Shown one piece after another: positions 1 through 12,440 of a stretch of 64,000 nucleotides of DNA; the stretch's first letter is position 1; each line of letters opens with the position of its first letter. The translations under genes and the position numbers were made by a program. The DNA is from Bolinopsis microptera. Taxonomy: Eukaryota > Ctenophora > Tentaculata > Lobata > Bolinopsidae. Below the pieces are notes generated by a model. It was not told where the DNA came from. It searched no databases and saw only the letters and a program-made list of their open reading frames with translations. The DNA lies in contig NC_087072.1 of the NCBI RefSeq assembly GCF_026151205.1, positions 19,868,103 to 19,932,102 on the forward strand, in the 5' to 3' direction.

Positions 1-126
1 AATATGCATGACGACGATTATGTTGAAACATCAAACAGGTGATAGCGCATAGTTGAACAACCTGACAAGGGCTATTTCGAGAAATCAAACAGAATCACGT
101 ACAAACAAACAAACAAACAAACTCAC

Positions 127-254
127 CCTGTAGTTGTCAAGAGAGATTTGGAGTACCACGCTATCCTGTGAGTCCAGCAGTGTCATCAGGGTGCCAGTTT
201 GGCGACTTGATTTGAAGGTCAGCAACAGCATCGTATCAGTAGATATATCCACAT
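127..254 (-). CDS. Laminin alpha, start of LG5 domain (one exon)
   Basis: This 128-bp exon is read on the minus strand. Its acceptor is TTTTTCAG before position 254 and its donor is GTGAGT at 126-121. It encodes a beta-strand-rich LG segment with the motifs DVDISTDTMLLLTF and LLDSQDSVVLQISLDNYR. The single G left over from the exon at 1792-1960 completes its first codon (Asp), so the join keeps the frame. The rest of LG5 should lie to the left of the window. LG4-LG5 of laminin alpha chains bind dystroglycan, heparin and sulfatides (family knowledge). No stop codon for the gene is seen in the window. Confidence 0.85.
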
Positions 255-1791
255 CTGAAAAATGGTTCAATTTGGTTACAGCTGCGGTAAGATGTGTGAT
301 AATTGTATGATAGGGGGTCAGAAAAGGGGTCAATAGTTTAGGGGGTCAGAAAAAGGGTAAGGCTCCAGGAGAATGTGTCGGGTAGAAGTCCGACGTGTGA
401 CTAGTTTCAAATTTTTCCTCTGGAAATCCATGATACAATGTGTTTGTTGTATGCCGAATGTATGCTAAATCTCCTCTATGTGTTTGTTATAGTATTCCAT
501 AGACAGACGGCTAATTGAGCACTGCGCGTGAAGTCTAAAGAAATAAATAGGATATGTGGCTGTCAAAGAGGAACTGCCAATAGTACAGATATAAAATGAG
601 TACTCTCGCGTGCGTTCGTGTTTTTAGCTCTGGCTCTGTTGAAGTTAAAGGCCTAAACTTCTTTGTTAGGGTAAACACGTGGATATGTTAATTAACTTTT
701 ATTTCTCCCACCGGCAGCCTACATTCTGATAAACATTTTGTTATGACAATTGCATCATGCATAGTTATAACATGATATGTTAAAATATTTCTGAAAAGTC
801 TAGTTCCAACATGAGACATAGGAACAAATGAGTGTTTTTAAAGGGGTACCTCAAGGCTCAACCTGAATATTGGCACTGCTGTTTAAGCTTTTAAAAGAAG
901 CCCCCGCCAACATGCTCTCAGCTCAGGGCTGTATAATCGAGTACTGGCCGGCTATTTATAGAGTCGGTATCCTATCAGGTGAATACAAAAATATCATATG
1001 TTGCAAGGACGTAAAGGTATGGAAAGTCTGTTAAGAATGGGCACGTGTATCGCTTATTGTTGACACATGTTATAGGTTTAGCTGCAACTATACTACAAGG
1101 CTTCCCGGAGTTCGTTCAACAGGGTCTCCACTTCACGCTGTTATAAAAGGGTGCACTAGGTGGTAGACTTAGAGTCTGATGTGGAATATTACGGAGCGGT
1201 TGTTGTACTGTCACTTTCACCTCTGATCCGCTTCATCAACACCATCACTTAATCAGTTTAACGTCATTGGTAATTTAACAAACTGGTATTTTTAACTGGC
1301 CGTTTTAACGAAGCGCACCCGGGTCCCGTGCTTATCGCTGGAAAACTATTGGTCGAAAAGTGGGTAGAACATTTAACATTTAACAAGGTCAGATAATAAG
1401 GTACCAATTTAATGAACTCAGACAATCGGGCATCAATTTAATGAAGTCAGACAATCAGGCACCAATAGCTTTCTAGTTTTTAGTTCTACCTTATCGTTAG
1501 AAAGTTATTGGTCGAAAGGAGGGTAAAAATTTCAAATTTAACGAAGTCAGACAATCAGGTACTACTTGTGAGGAACACATTTACCGGTTGTTAACCCTTA
1601 AAGATTAAAGGTAAATAGGGGGCGTGGCTCGTGAGGGGGGAGGGGGGGGGGGGGGTGAGGGTAATTCGGTGGTGAGAGTAATTTAAATAAGAGGTAAATT
1701 TGTCTATCAACTGCAGCTCAATATTACTAATAACTCAATGTATAGAAAGCATAACAGTCGAGTTTATCCCTCATATCACTCTCTTTCTCAC
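255..1791. other. Laminin intron, no gene seen
   Basis: This 1.5-kb intron separates the LG4 end from LG5. It contains a G-rich run at about 1635-1655, and a short motif of the type 'acaatcaggcaccaat' recurs at about 1385-1565. I see no coding potential on either strand beyond chance ORFs. Confidence 0.6.
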
Positions 1792-4700
1792 CAGGAATGA
1801 GGGAAGAGTCGCCGTTAAAGAAGTGAGCTGAGGACATGGCCCCTCCCTCCGTACACTGCGGTACATTCCCCACAGTCGTGATGGTGGAACTGTCGTAGGT
1901 AGTCCTGTCTAGCATAATACCACTGATACATCCCACAAACTCCATGTTGAACCCGAGACTCTGAGGATAGAACAACTATATTAGGAATTGAAGGGAAGTG
2001 AAGACGGTAGGAATTCAAGACTAAACGAAACCTTAGGAGCGAACAAATTATTTAAGACAGCTGTAATAAGGACTGGTATTTGACCGGATATCCCCGGCTG
2101 CATTCCAGGAAGTTTTGTTACCGTACCTCGTCCTGGTTTACTGAGGGAGGTGCTCCTCCGATGCAGATACCGTTACTGCACGAGTCTAGCTCGTCTTCAC
2201 TCACCAGAGCAAACCCGTGCGAGGTCCTGCCTGACCGTTCCATCACGCCTGCAACAAATACCATTCAAATCATTGACCAAATCCTTACAGTGAAATCTGT
2301 CTTACAATTTAGATTTGCCGCTTATCAAACATTTGTGTCTCAAAGTTTAGCTTTATTCTGTCGATTCATCACCAAATTGGGCAAATATTGCTCAGTTATG
2401 ACGTTTCAAAATTCTCACCGCTGTCCTTAGATTTGTCCACTATCAACTCAACGTTGTAAGCTATTCTGGAAAATTTAACCTGAAATAAATAAGAGTTTAA
2501 TAATTGACATGCTCAATGCTGAGGATTATAATTATCAGAATTGGAGTCGGTACAAAATAACTTTACTGTACAGTATTTACCTAGTAGGTAGGTTCAAGAT
2601 TGTAAGGAATCAAGTAAGTCATATTATCGCCGAGTGGGAATATTGGCACGTGGTATTGAAACTATAATCTGCCCTATCTGGTGTGACGAATGCTCGTGAA
2701 ACTGGTTTCAATTCAATGAGCACCACGCCAACATGGGTCCCAGATCCTAATTCCTACGGTCTGATTGAGACCCCCTTGTTTGAAGGTGTGAACCACCTTC
2801 ACCAGTAATTGTCAGTATTATTAACATCTCGTGAAACTGCCAAGTCTGACGCGCTGCTACTGGTGGGTGAGCGAGCGAATAGTAGCTGATACTAATGCTA
2901 AATAGCAAGGATCTGCCGCGCGGCAAGTAAGTACCCACAGCGCACGTGGACCCTAATTTAATGCACGATAGTAGCGTATCAAGTAACAAGGGGCCTGATT
3001 ATAACCCGGCACGGGCAATTAAACAGCATTCGAATAACTGCGTGGAGTAGTGCATGAGCTTGTTACCGAGCATGCCCTTCACTTAACGAGCATCTGTAGC
3101 TATCTTGCACCGACAATTTAGACACAGAACCACTGTACGCCTGGAGATTGACCTTTGTGCCGGTGTCATTAGCGGGATGAGTCAGGTACTAATCACTGTA
3201 TAATTCGAGGTAAGTGGCACACAGCATTAACCCAACTGCATCTTAGAAGACTGAAATTATTGTTCAGCTCACAGATGCAACCCTCATTAATGTCAATTAG
3301 GACTGGTCAAATTTCAATACAATTAAGTTAGTGGGCAGTGATGCTCTTTAGGACAAAAAGGTAGTCCCCATTTACAGAGACTCATGCATATGCAGATAGA
3401 AACGGAAACCCGGAGAGACCTGTTTACTTAAACCACAGAGAATTAACCCTTTAATGGGTTTCCTGACCCAATTAATTTCTTCTTGTATAAGATTAGAACA
3501 GTAATGAATAAAAAGAAACAATGAGACTCAGTCAACGAATGGCGTCTCGTGACTCACCACGCTATTCGTTGCCCCCCCCCCCCCCCCCCCCCCCCGAAAC
3601 GTCAGTAGCCCCTAACTGTCACTCAGGACGTAAAAAGGGAAGAGAAACTATAATATTGGTGAGTGCATATTGAACTGATAAAACATTCGTCTCAAGTTGA
3701 CACCTCGGTTTGCTCTTCTCCTAAATATGCTCCCCATAGTGTCACTCGTCTGTCATATTATGGCAGATACCTTTCAGATGAACGAGCAATGACCGAGACA
3801 TCAGACAGGGTGAGTGGAAAATTGGGGTTTCATTTGCGCGCCAAAGTTTCATTTAAATGGTGACTCATCTTATCGGTGATATTAAGGATATCACGATTAT
3901 TCCTGTTTCAAAATTATTACACACGAGTGACACATTGGGGACTGGTGGAGATAGCAGCAAACCCCGGATAAGTTCGCACCAAAGTGTCACTATAGACAAA
4001 TGTATGATATGTGGACCTCTTGATTGCAGTAATAACAGTATAATGTCTAATTTCTCAGTGGTATGGGTGAAACTATTGTGGCCTTAATATATTCATCCCT
4101 AAATGTTAAGATCCTAAACAGGGAGACAATTAGGACTCACCCTATGTGGAACCCCATCGTTGATGCTGCCCTCCCATGTCAACTCCATAGGTTTACCTCC
4201 CATAGTGATAGACAGAGTTACCTGAAAGTGGTTGGAAAAGTGAGCAGATTTAGGGACAAACCGTCATTCTAAAAGGAAAGATAATGTAAGTAGCTAGCAT
4301 TTAATTTTAAATGTGGTTTTCACTTTTCAGCGAACCTTTTCGTCGTTGAACTTGAGAATGATTTCCTTTCCGTTAGCACTGCGGGCGAAGAACAGGACAC
4401 CAGAGCTGGAAACTGTTGACACGGAGAATTCCAGCACGAACCTGGGTAACTTAAATCAGTCTTAAGAGGTGGATTAATTTCGTTATTGAACACATTTCGA
4501 TATTTTAAAATCAGTAGTCGGTGCCATCTTTTGCGGTTGGTTTTTATAGTAGAATTGATAAGATTTGATATCAGAATCTTGCCATAATTCTGGTATACAC
4601 TTATACAGTGGGAAAGCAGTGGGAAAGCAGTGCTGACTGAATGACAGTCAAGTAACAAGCACGCACATTAGACGACCTGCACTTGTGCAAGATATCACGT

Positions 4701-5334
4701 GCACTGGTCACTTGCAACGCATCTCAACTCCCCGCACTATCTAGGAAGTTTGTACATGAGACAAGGAGCTGTAGGGCGGGCAGATCTTGCATGTAAAGTA
4801 CAACGGTTTTTTGAGAGATGGTGGTCCTATACTGTCATGCACTGTCATGCAGCAAGAGCTACAAGTACAATGTTCCCGCCCGCTTTAAATTTAAATCCCC
4901 GTTTAAAGGTAGGCATTTTTATTAAGGTCGCGAAGTATCGAAATAGATCATGACCCTATGATTCATACATGATAAATAAAGATGCTAAATTTAAACCAAC
5001 TTTGTAATTAAAAGATTCGTCCGACAACACTAAAGTGCCATTTTGGATACTCGATAAGCTATAAATAATTACAAATAATCCTTACCCTAGGATCAGTCTA
5101 AATTCTAAAATATAGCCAACTCCTACCTGATGTAGATAGAGTTGCTCCTGATGTTGTCAATCTTGAGGAAGTTCATGACGCCACCCTCTGAAGATACCAG
5201 GAAACTATCAGGAGCTGTGTTAGTCTGGTAACTGACGCACTTCAACGACTCCAGGTTGGCTATCTCGAACTCAGGGGTCATGGTAGAGGCTCCGGCTGTG
5301 ACGGGCATGTCCGTGGGTCCGTCTGCTGCCAGGC
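1792..5334 (-). CDS. Laminin alpha, LG4 domain (five exons)
   Basis: The exons in transcript order are 5334-5127, 4441-4336, 2479-2419, 2248-2127 and 1960-1792. All have AG acceptors and GT donors, and the phases join exactly. The first exon is a linker after LG3 that runs into the first LG strands (motif VMNFLKIDNI). The next give LEFSVSTVSSSGVLFFA and YNVELIVDK, then SGRTSHGFALV, then the signature region EFVGCISGIML, with Cys also in NVPQC near the end. The assembled domain is about 190 residues, a normal LG length. The small 61-bp exon at 2419-2479 was found by phase and homology. LG domains form the C-terminal globule of laminin alpha and bind cell-surface receptors. An intron of about 1.9 kb (2480-4335) contains a 24-base C run. 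Confidence 0.9.
2480..4335. other. Laminin intron with C24 run and short inverted repeats
   Basis: A run of 24 C lies at 3572-3595. It is preceded by an imperfect hairpin (CAACGAATGGCG at 3533 against CGCTATTCGTTG at 3560). A second inverted pair is CCCCATAGTGTCACTCG near 3731 and CGAGTGACACATTGGGG near 3925. This looks like old MITE material without clear ends. No exon was recognised. Confidence 0.45.
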
Positions 5335-6816
5335 CTGTAGGGAAGGGAGGTTTAGTACCAGGTATTTGGCATTCCTTTAGTTTTCAGTGCTTACACAGCT
5401 CCATTGGTATGAAGGTGCAGAACCTTCGTAGGATATGCCACTTCGGACTCTCATCCAGTCCGTGCAAAAGCTAGTGATTGTTACTTGTTAGGGGCTGGTA
5501 TTAGACTCTGATTCATGGTACTGTAAGCCGTACTGTTTGGCTGTGATGCTGATATATAGCTGAAGTATAGCTGATATAATATAGCTGAAGCCATTTCGAG
5601 CACGGTCTATAATACCGACTTCTCAATACAGAATATAAACTTTAGAGATATTTATCGTGAGAAAGGAGGAATATTTGTTGGCTTAGCAACACATAAAGTT
5701 TGATTAACGATTGCATTGCTTCTTCTCGTGAGACCGGCTAATACCCCTCAACCACGTGACTTACCACGTGAAACTAAACAGAGCGCTTATTGGTCGGTTT
5801 ACAGAGCTCTAAACTCTGATTGGCTGTTTGCCAGCACTCCTGCCAACTCAGAGCTGGTTGGGGTTTCTAATTAATTAAATATCGGCGATTCGGAGCTGAC
5901 GACTGTTTGTTGTTTACATGCAGATTGCTGGAGGTGTGTCGCTATGGCAACGTCAGTAGACTCCACACGACAGATTGCTGATTGGTGAGGGGTCCCAAAC
6001 AATGCGAAATATGTCACTGTCAGGGACAAAACATGTGCCTGGCCGACCCCCAGAGTCGACAGCAGCTGCCAGCCTGCATGTGGGGGCCTGGCCAGGAGCC
6101 ACTTAGCTCGTGTGTGCCACAATGGGACCTCAAGTAGCTTCTAATCAGCCATGTGTACCAATGTCCAATATTGCTATACTGTAGCCACCTGGACACTTGA
6201 TGTGAAGTGAGGTATAATCAGGTATACTGACTAGATAGTTAATGAAGGAATGTTACTGATTGGATTCCGAGCACGCTGTTTATTATAATTGGGACTGCAC
6301 CTGCACCTTGAAAAGCACTGCACCGTATTATTTAGGGTGCATGCTGTCTGGTACTTGCGAAAAGATTGTAACCGTGATGTAGCCAGCAGCTTACAAAATT
6401 CATCAAAAGAGTGAGCCACGTGATAGCGACTCCAACCATCCACAGTGCACTTTCGGGCCACAAGGGCCTCTCATAGGGGGGACCTTAGAGCGAGGATAGC
6501 CAATCAGAGAGCCTGCACGTTGCACGTGCTACTTAGAAATATTGCGAATAGCACGTGTCAAATAACTCGAACCTGCTTTGTCAGGACGCTGATGCGATTT
6601 GATAGCACATGGAACCCTTTCAGAGAGACAATAGGGAAGTACGATTAAAATAACAATAGCATTAATAGTAGATAAAATGTGCATGACTAAAAGCATCAAA
6701 CTTACTTTACAGAGCTATTGATAAAGTGACAATAGTGATAATGAGAACCTTAATTGTGACAGAGTGCATGCCACTGGGTCTGAAGAATAAAAAATACAAA
6801 TGGGTCAGCTTCTTAC
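5335..6816. other. Laminin intron, no gene seen
   Basis: This is the intron between the last LG3 exon and the LG4 linker exon. It carries several CACGTG-containing stretches (about 5755-5780) but no element with recognisable ends and no exon-like ORF. Confidence 0.5.
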
Positions 6817-7849
6817 TTTTTATTGTTCGGCACCGATCAAATATAACATTCGTCTTCGCAACAGCATCGTAGGCGAAATTGAAGATCCTGTTGGGATCAA
6901 ATAAGATCATGTCATATATTTTCTACAAAATGAAACAAGATAAATAAATTTGTTTATTCAAGTGAACTAATTAAGTAAGTTTAAGTAACCAGATTATAAA
7001 ACAAACTTGTCCTTGATAACGAGGTCGCTGATACAGCCAGTGTAGCCATATCCCCGTATACCCAGCTCCGCAGGCAAGAGACCCAAATACAATGCCTTAC
7101 CGGAATCCACCTCGAACACCTGGGATTCTCCTAATATCGAACCGGCTTCTTTGGTATCGTCCACAAACAGAGATACACTGTCGGGTGAGAGCAGTGTTAA
7201 ACTGATACAACTCTAGAAATGATTAGAACACGTGCTGCTTCATAGATGATAGATATATAATAGAGCCAGTTAGATTCCTGACCTACTGACACCGTCCAAA
7301 ATTTGATTAATTTAAAGTCCAGAGTTGGAAGCTCTACTATATCTGGCTTTCCACAAAGGAAAGTGATTGCAAACCTGTCAGTAGATATGAGAATCCTTAT
7401 AAATCGTTTTGAGCCGGTATCGATCATAGCGTTGCTTTTCAGGATGAAGGGTGTACCGCTTAGAACCAGCTTTATGGCAAGTTTTCCCTCCTCAACCGAT
7501 ACTAACAGATAATCGCTCTGTGGAAGCAGTATTTACAAGTCATTCCACATAAATTTGTTTTTAGCTGTAACAGACGGACACTCTAATTCAGCTCAAACGA
7601 TTTTAGTGCAATACTAAATTTAGGAAAGCCAAGAGGCAAAATATACATTGGGCAAAAACAAGTTAAAAACACGACATCTAAACAGTAAATGTATTTTCAC
7701 CAGGATTATAAAAATCAAACCTCGCTGTTTCCTATGTAGAGGATATTCCCAGACCTGGCAACTGTTGCCATGACGAAGGATATGGGGCCCATTGCGGCGT
7801 GGGATAGTTTAACTGCTCCCTCGTTCTTCAAACTCAGACTTCTTACCAT
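6817..7849 (-). CDS. Laminin alpha, LG3 domain (four exons)
   Basis: The exons in transcript order are 7849-7721, 7517-7287, 7212-7007 and 6887-6817. Each junction preserves phase. Recognisable LG features are SGNILYIGNS, DYLLVSVEEGKLAIKLVLSG, the turn SLFVDDTKEAG, and the terminal signature GYGYTGCISDLVI followed by VIFDRC, whose two cysteines form the usual LG disulfide. For the last exon I chose the acceptor CCCAACAG at 6888-6895 over an upstream TAG, because only it keeps the frame. A stop would follow if the 7007 exon were extended, which also supports the splice. In laminins LG1-LG3 form a cloverleaf that helps bind integrin. Confidence 0.92.
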
Positions 7850-8041
7850 CTAGGGGAAGTCAATGTTCAATTCAGACCACTGGACTAGTCACACAAGGTC
7901 ATTGCCATGTTTTTAATTCTCCCGAGCTTTCGTGATTTAAAGTTTATCCTTTCAATGAAAGCTCAACTTTGCATAACTAAACTAACACTCTAATTTCAAT
8001 ATACCGGTTCCGAATTTACGGGGATCCCCAATAACCATTAC

Positions 8042-9084
8042 CTTGTCAGGGCAGCCGTTCTTAACGTTCCTAGCCGTGGCCACGTTGCTCTGTCTCAGGA
8101 CCACGTTGTTGATTCTCTTGGGGCTCATGCACCCCGTGAAGGGAACTTGGGTGATACCACCTTCCTCAAATACGCTGAACAGTTAGAGGATTAACAACGG
8201 ACCTAGCTTGAGCAAGAGCCATAAGGAGGCACATAGCTATTGTGTAATAGTTACTCTAGCAGTAGTATATTCAGACCGATCCCTAAAATCATACACTTCC
8301 CTGCTTGAGAACAGTACTCAAATTTCAAGATTTTACCTTGGGAATCGGCTCATGACTTTGTTTGGAACCATCCCAAAGTACGTCTTGGAAGGCGAGCGAT
8401 GTCTCTCAAACTTCAAAGAAGCCTCCACCTTTTCCCTCGAAGTACCCTGCGGAGATTTAACCTGCATCTGAGCGAAGCCGGTACCCGGATTTCTTCTCTG
8501 TACGTAAGCGGACAGTTCCCTCGATAACATATCTGTAAAAATATAAACTTACAGCCGTCCAATATTATATTCGTAAAACTTACTTTCTAAAAATAAACGA
8601 TCATATCAAAACGACCCTATAAAAAATACCACTATTAAAGTAGAATAAAGATGTATTATTAACCAGCAAAGTTATCATCGCCGTCAGGGGTAACTGCGAC
8701 AGAATCTAAACCACCATCAGCGTTGGTATAATGTAATCTCATGCTACCCTCAAACAGATCCATCGCAAACACTTCCTGATTTCCTTCCTGAGAGTAATCA
8801 AAATAAAGGACAAATAATGAAATAGTTTTACCAGAGTCGATACCTACTTATTCGGTACGTCAGGCACTTGTCAAGATAACAAATGTGTTCTCATGGTGTA
8901 GGTACTTACATATTCGGAGCCCTCAGCATAGAACATGATGAGACCTTCCTCAGATGCGGTTTTGACGTTTAGAGAGGTGGTTCTAAGATATGGGTTCTGT
9001 CCACGCATAGTTTGGAACGCTAGATACGAGTTGTCTCCGTTGAAATAGTAGATATCTTTATCGTCCGATATCATTCGGTCAGCC
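8042..9084 (-). CDS. Laminin alpha, LG2 domain (four exons)
   Basis: The exons are 9084-8910, 8787-8664, 8532-8337 and 8174-8042, all in phase. The domain starts with the strand YYFNGDNSYLAFQTM and continues through SEEGLIMFYAEGSEY and EVFAMDLFEGSMRLHY. It ends with VPFTGCMSPKRINNV and a Cys in NGCPD. Its length of about 209 codons suits one LG domain plus a short linker. The intron just upstream in the transcript (9085-13704) is almost entirely a TTAA-flanked transposon. Confidence 0.92.
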
Positions 9085-9816
9085 CTGTGTTGAAGCGGTA
9101 TTATTATAACTTTATTAGCTTAACCCATTAGGGACGATAGGGTCGTTTACGACTCACCTTTTCTAGAGGCTATAGAGGACAAACCAAAATACTAAACGCC
9201 ACGAATCTTTCGCACATATGCTCAAAATTTATTGGGCTACATTATTGACTTTCCAGTCGAGACCCAATTAATCACTAACAATTAAATAATTAGACTAATT
9301 AGTCGTCATAATTGGAAAATATTTCACTTAACTTCTTGCCTTGATTGGGACATTTAAACTTTATGTAGGCTTATTTTTTTGAGAACAAAATAGTTGCGGG
9401 CAACGATTTCCTTGAGACAAATGAAAAGCCCGTGATAATCAAATGTTCACAAACAGAGCTAGACGCTGTTTACTAACTGCGGTCGCATACGACCCACTCG
9501 TCCGGGTCGCAAACGACCCATCACGGTTTTTCGGCTTTAATATTTGAAACAAAGACGTTAGGATAAAATAAAAACTGTAGCATAAGTTAAAAACATATGA
9601 TCAATACTGTGTGACTCTAACTTTTTAGAAATAAAGAATTTGGGTCATTAACGACCCACTCGGCTCACTTGCTTATTACTGCATATGTCCATTTAACTTC
9701 TTGAATTCAGCCTAAAACATGACATCATAAGTGCAAACTCGCCTCTCAGCAAGTGATTATCAACATAAACTGCGAAAAATCGGTTAAATGGGTCATTAGC
9801 GACCCACTAGGATCAC

Positions 9817-9820
<4 letters not shown>

Positions 9821-9861
<41 letters not shown>

Positions 9862-10920
9862 CTTTTTTCTTTTTTAAAAAGGCAACCTACTAAAACCAAT
9901 GGGGCCCTCCCCGGGGTCATTACTCTCGCATACTCTCGAGTCGTCCCAAGGGTGTGAAAGTAGGTCAAGATTTGTTCACACCAAGCCCTATCATCGCTAT
10001 TAGCTGACCATCTGCCTTCACTGAAGGTATGTTTTTAGAGAGTGGAGGCCGACCGTCAGCTTGGGATGCAGGGCCAAGTGGTAAACAACGTCAAGGCCCC
10101 CTTCCACATGGGCCATGTTGGTTTTGGCAGATACTGTGGTAATAAGATATGAAGTGAATGAGTGAAATGAAGTGATTGAAAAGGGTTTAAAAGAGGAAGA
10201 GCTTGTAAGGTAGTTTAGGAATGGAAGGAATCAGGGCATGTACTACAAAAAACAGTTAGTAGTACTGTAAGATAGTAACAATAACCATTGATAATAAAAT
10301 AACAAAGACAGCAATATAAATGGGGTGGACAGTTTGCCCTAATCGGCCAAGATCGACACAATAGAACTTTTGTGGCCTATTTTGTCTCCTGTAAGTGAAA
10401 GTTTAAGAAGTTTGATATATCCCTGCCAGATCGGCATGTCCCCTGCCTGAAATCTTTTGCTAATGTACCATTTGGCAACAATATTAAAATAATTTATAAT
10501 TTGTGAAGTGTGATTACAAACTATAAAATTAATTTTATTGGGGTCGTTGTAATTTCTATCGATATTCCTTTTTATAAAGTCTTCAAGTATTGTGATGAAG
10601 CTATTTGTGTGGATACAATGGAGATAGATATGAGGAATTGTTTCTAAGTATGTGTTACACAGGCTACACATGGGAGTATCTGTAACAATTTTCATTTTGT
10701 GTCTCATGTATCTACACGTCGTGATCCTCATTAAAAGCTTGTACTGAAATTGAATCAACTTAAAATTTTTAGATACTAAGAAAAATAGGTTGCTAAGAAC
10801 GACCGCCCAATCTATTGGTTGATTATTTAGGTCAATAACCCATTGACGTAATGGGGACAGCTCGTTTGGGCAGATAGAGTCGTACATTTTATCCCGAATT
10901 TTACTTCCCTTCACCTGTCC
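9821..10920 (-). mobile_element. 5'-truncated LINE (3' end of RT protein plus poly-A)
   Basis: The minus strand encodes about 203 aa at 10950-10339 with the C-terminal zinc-knuckle-like pattern of LINE polymerases (MCSLCNTYLETIPHIYLHC). A T-run at about 9821-9860 on the plus strand is its poly-A tail. The 13-bp target duplication GGATCACAAAATT is present on both sides, just before the T-run and again from about 10922. The uninterrupted inverted copy of the target is still present near 12945 in the other arm of the host transposon, so the insertion came after that element formed. Confidence 0.8.
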
Positions 10921-11319
10921 TGGATCACAAAATTGATAAATGAAATACAATGTTGTGAAACTTTTACAAATACTAGTTTAAAAACATGCTATATCTTGGT
11001 CATTACTCCTGTACATTGATTTAACTTCTTAAATCGATCAACTGGGTCAATAACGACACACTCGGGAGTTGAACCACGTCATTAATTATCATGATGTTCC
11101 ACCATCAAGAAAGACACTCGTAGGTCTTAATTCCACACAAACCACGGTGGCTGACAACTAATCCTCCTGAGATCCAGGGCCAACTAAAGGGCAGTCATCA
11201 CTCATCAAAAAACTGCGAGAATAACACGACTGCATATGCCTGGAGTTGCGTCCTGACTATGGTGCGTGGGCCATGGAAATCTGTACCGAAAGAACCGTGG
11301 CCGTGTCGCAAAAGGAAAG

Positions 11320-11860
11320 GAGATCGGCCCCCGTTCCTAACTGGGTTGATAATCCCGGGTTCTTCCAAGAATTCAGACTTATCAGCTTCGTCAGGTGTTA
11401 TTAAATCTAACCTTAAAAAGCATTTGCTATCCCTCCAAAATCGAGATGACCCTAATACATGGTAACTAATCTATATTATATCTCAAACTCTACATCCGGT
11501 ACGGCTATGCACACATGATATCTCTCTCTGCCATGAAACATGGCTAACCTTTTAAACTGTGATTCAAAACCTAAAGCTAAACTAAAACTCAACTGGGCTC
11601 TCCTTTGTCACCAAACTAAACCAATAAGTAATTTAAGATTATTATATTTTTCTATATAAATGTATACTGTAATTAGTATATTGACGTAGTGGATGGTTGA
11701 GGGGGTTTCAAGCACAGGTCACTCTCAAATCCTAAAGATAAGCAGTGGCCTTCGGCACTTGAAACCTCTTCAAACCTCCCCTGATTTATTTATTATTGAT
11801 ATTGTTTGATTGTGCCGTAAAAATAAATATTTGTTTTATAAAAAAAAAAAAAAAACTTGC
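11320..11860 (+). mobile_element. LINE 3' fragment with poly-A
   Basis: A short plus-strand reading frame ends in SNLKKHLLSLQNRDDPNTW at 11465, which resembles the last residues of many LINE reverse transcriptases. It is followed by about 380 bp of 3' UTR-like sequence and a poly-A run at about 11840-11855. The 5' boundary is unclear and I could not find a target duplication. Confidence 0.5.
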
Positions 11861-12295
11861 TAGGTAATAGCCATACTGTTGTTGTTGCTTATTAGATTCT
11901 GTTACTTTTTTCGTCAATTTCGAATCTTGGTAAACGACCTGCTACAACCGCCTGAGACCCAGGGTTCCACGGTGATCAGATCATGTCACTAAAGAAAAAT
12001 ACCCTAAACAAAGTATACGAGATATCCTGTAACCTTCGGTAAATACTGAAAGAAGAGCGGTCAAATTGCATATTCTAATCCAACATGCCAATCTGTTTGA
12101 CATTCCTAGAAAGTACGAGAATAACTAAACAACTGCTGCATTCAGATGGCTACATCAACAGCTCTGTGAAGAAGGACAAGGAAAAAGCACCCCCCCCCCC
12201 CCCATCTGGCTGGCGGTGCTGCAACCTGCAATCTCTCAGACAACTACTCCGTTTTGGGTAACAACCCCACAACAACGAGGCAGCTTTCAAAACGA

Positions 12296-12440
12296 AACCA
12301 AATATTACGTAATCGGCCGAGAGGGCGAGGGACTTCCAAATGATTACGCTAGTGTAATTTTGACATGATAGCTATGTAGTGGGGTGGGCCGGGGGTAAAA
12401 ATTGTCCAATAAGTGATTACGTAATATGTGAACGACCCCT
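12296..12440. repeat. Partial MITE (GTGAACGACCC end)
   Basis: The right end ACGTAATATGTGAACGACCC at about 12419-12438 matches the 19-bp terminal repeat of the complete small element at 38330-38489. The left end is degraded (ATTACGTAATCGGCC). A C-run lies about 100 bp to the left. Confidence 0.4.

Noticed and set aside
6888-6922. Longer version of the LG3 last exon starting after TTTTGTAG at 6923.
   Set aside because: It would be out of frame with the preceding exon; the acceptor CCCAACAG restores the frame and gives a proper LG end.
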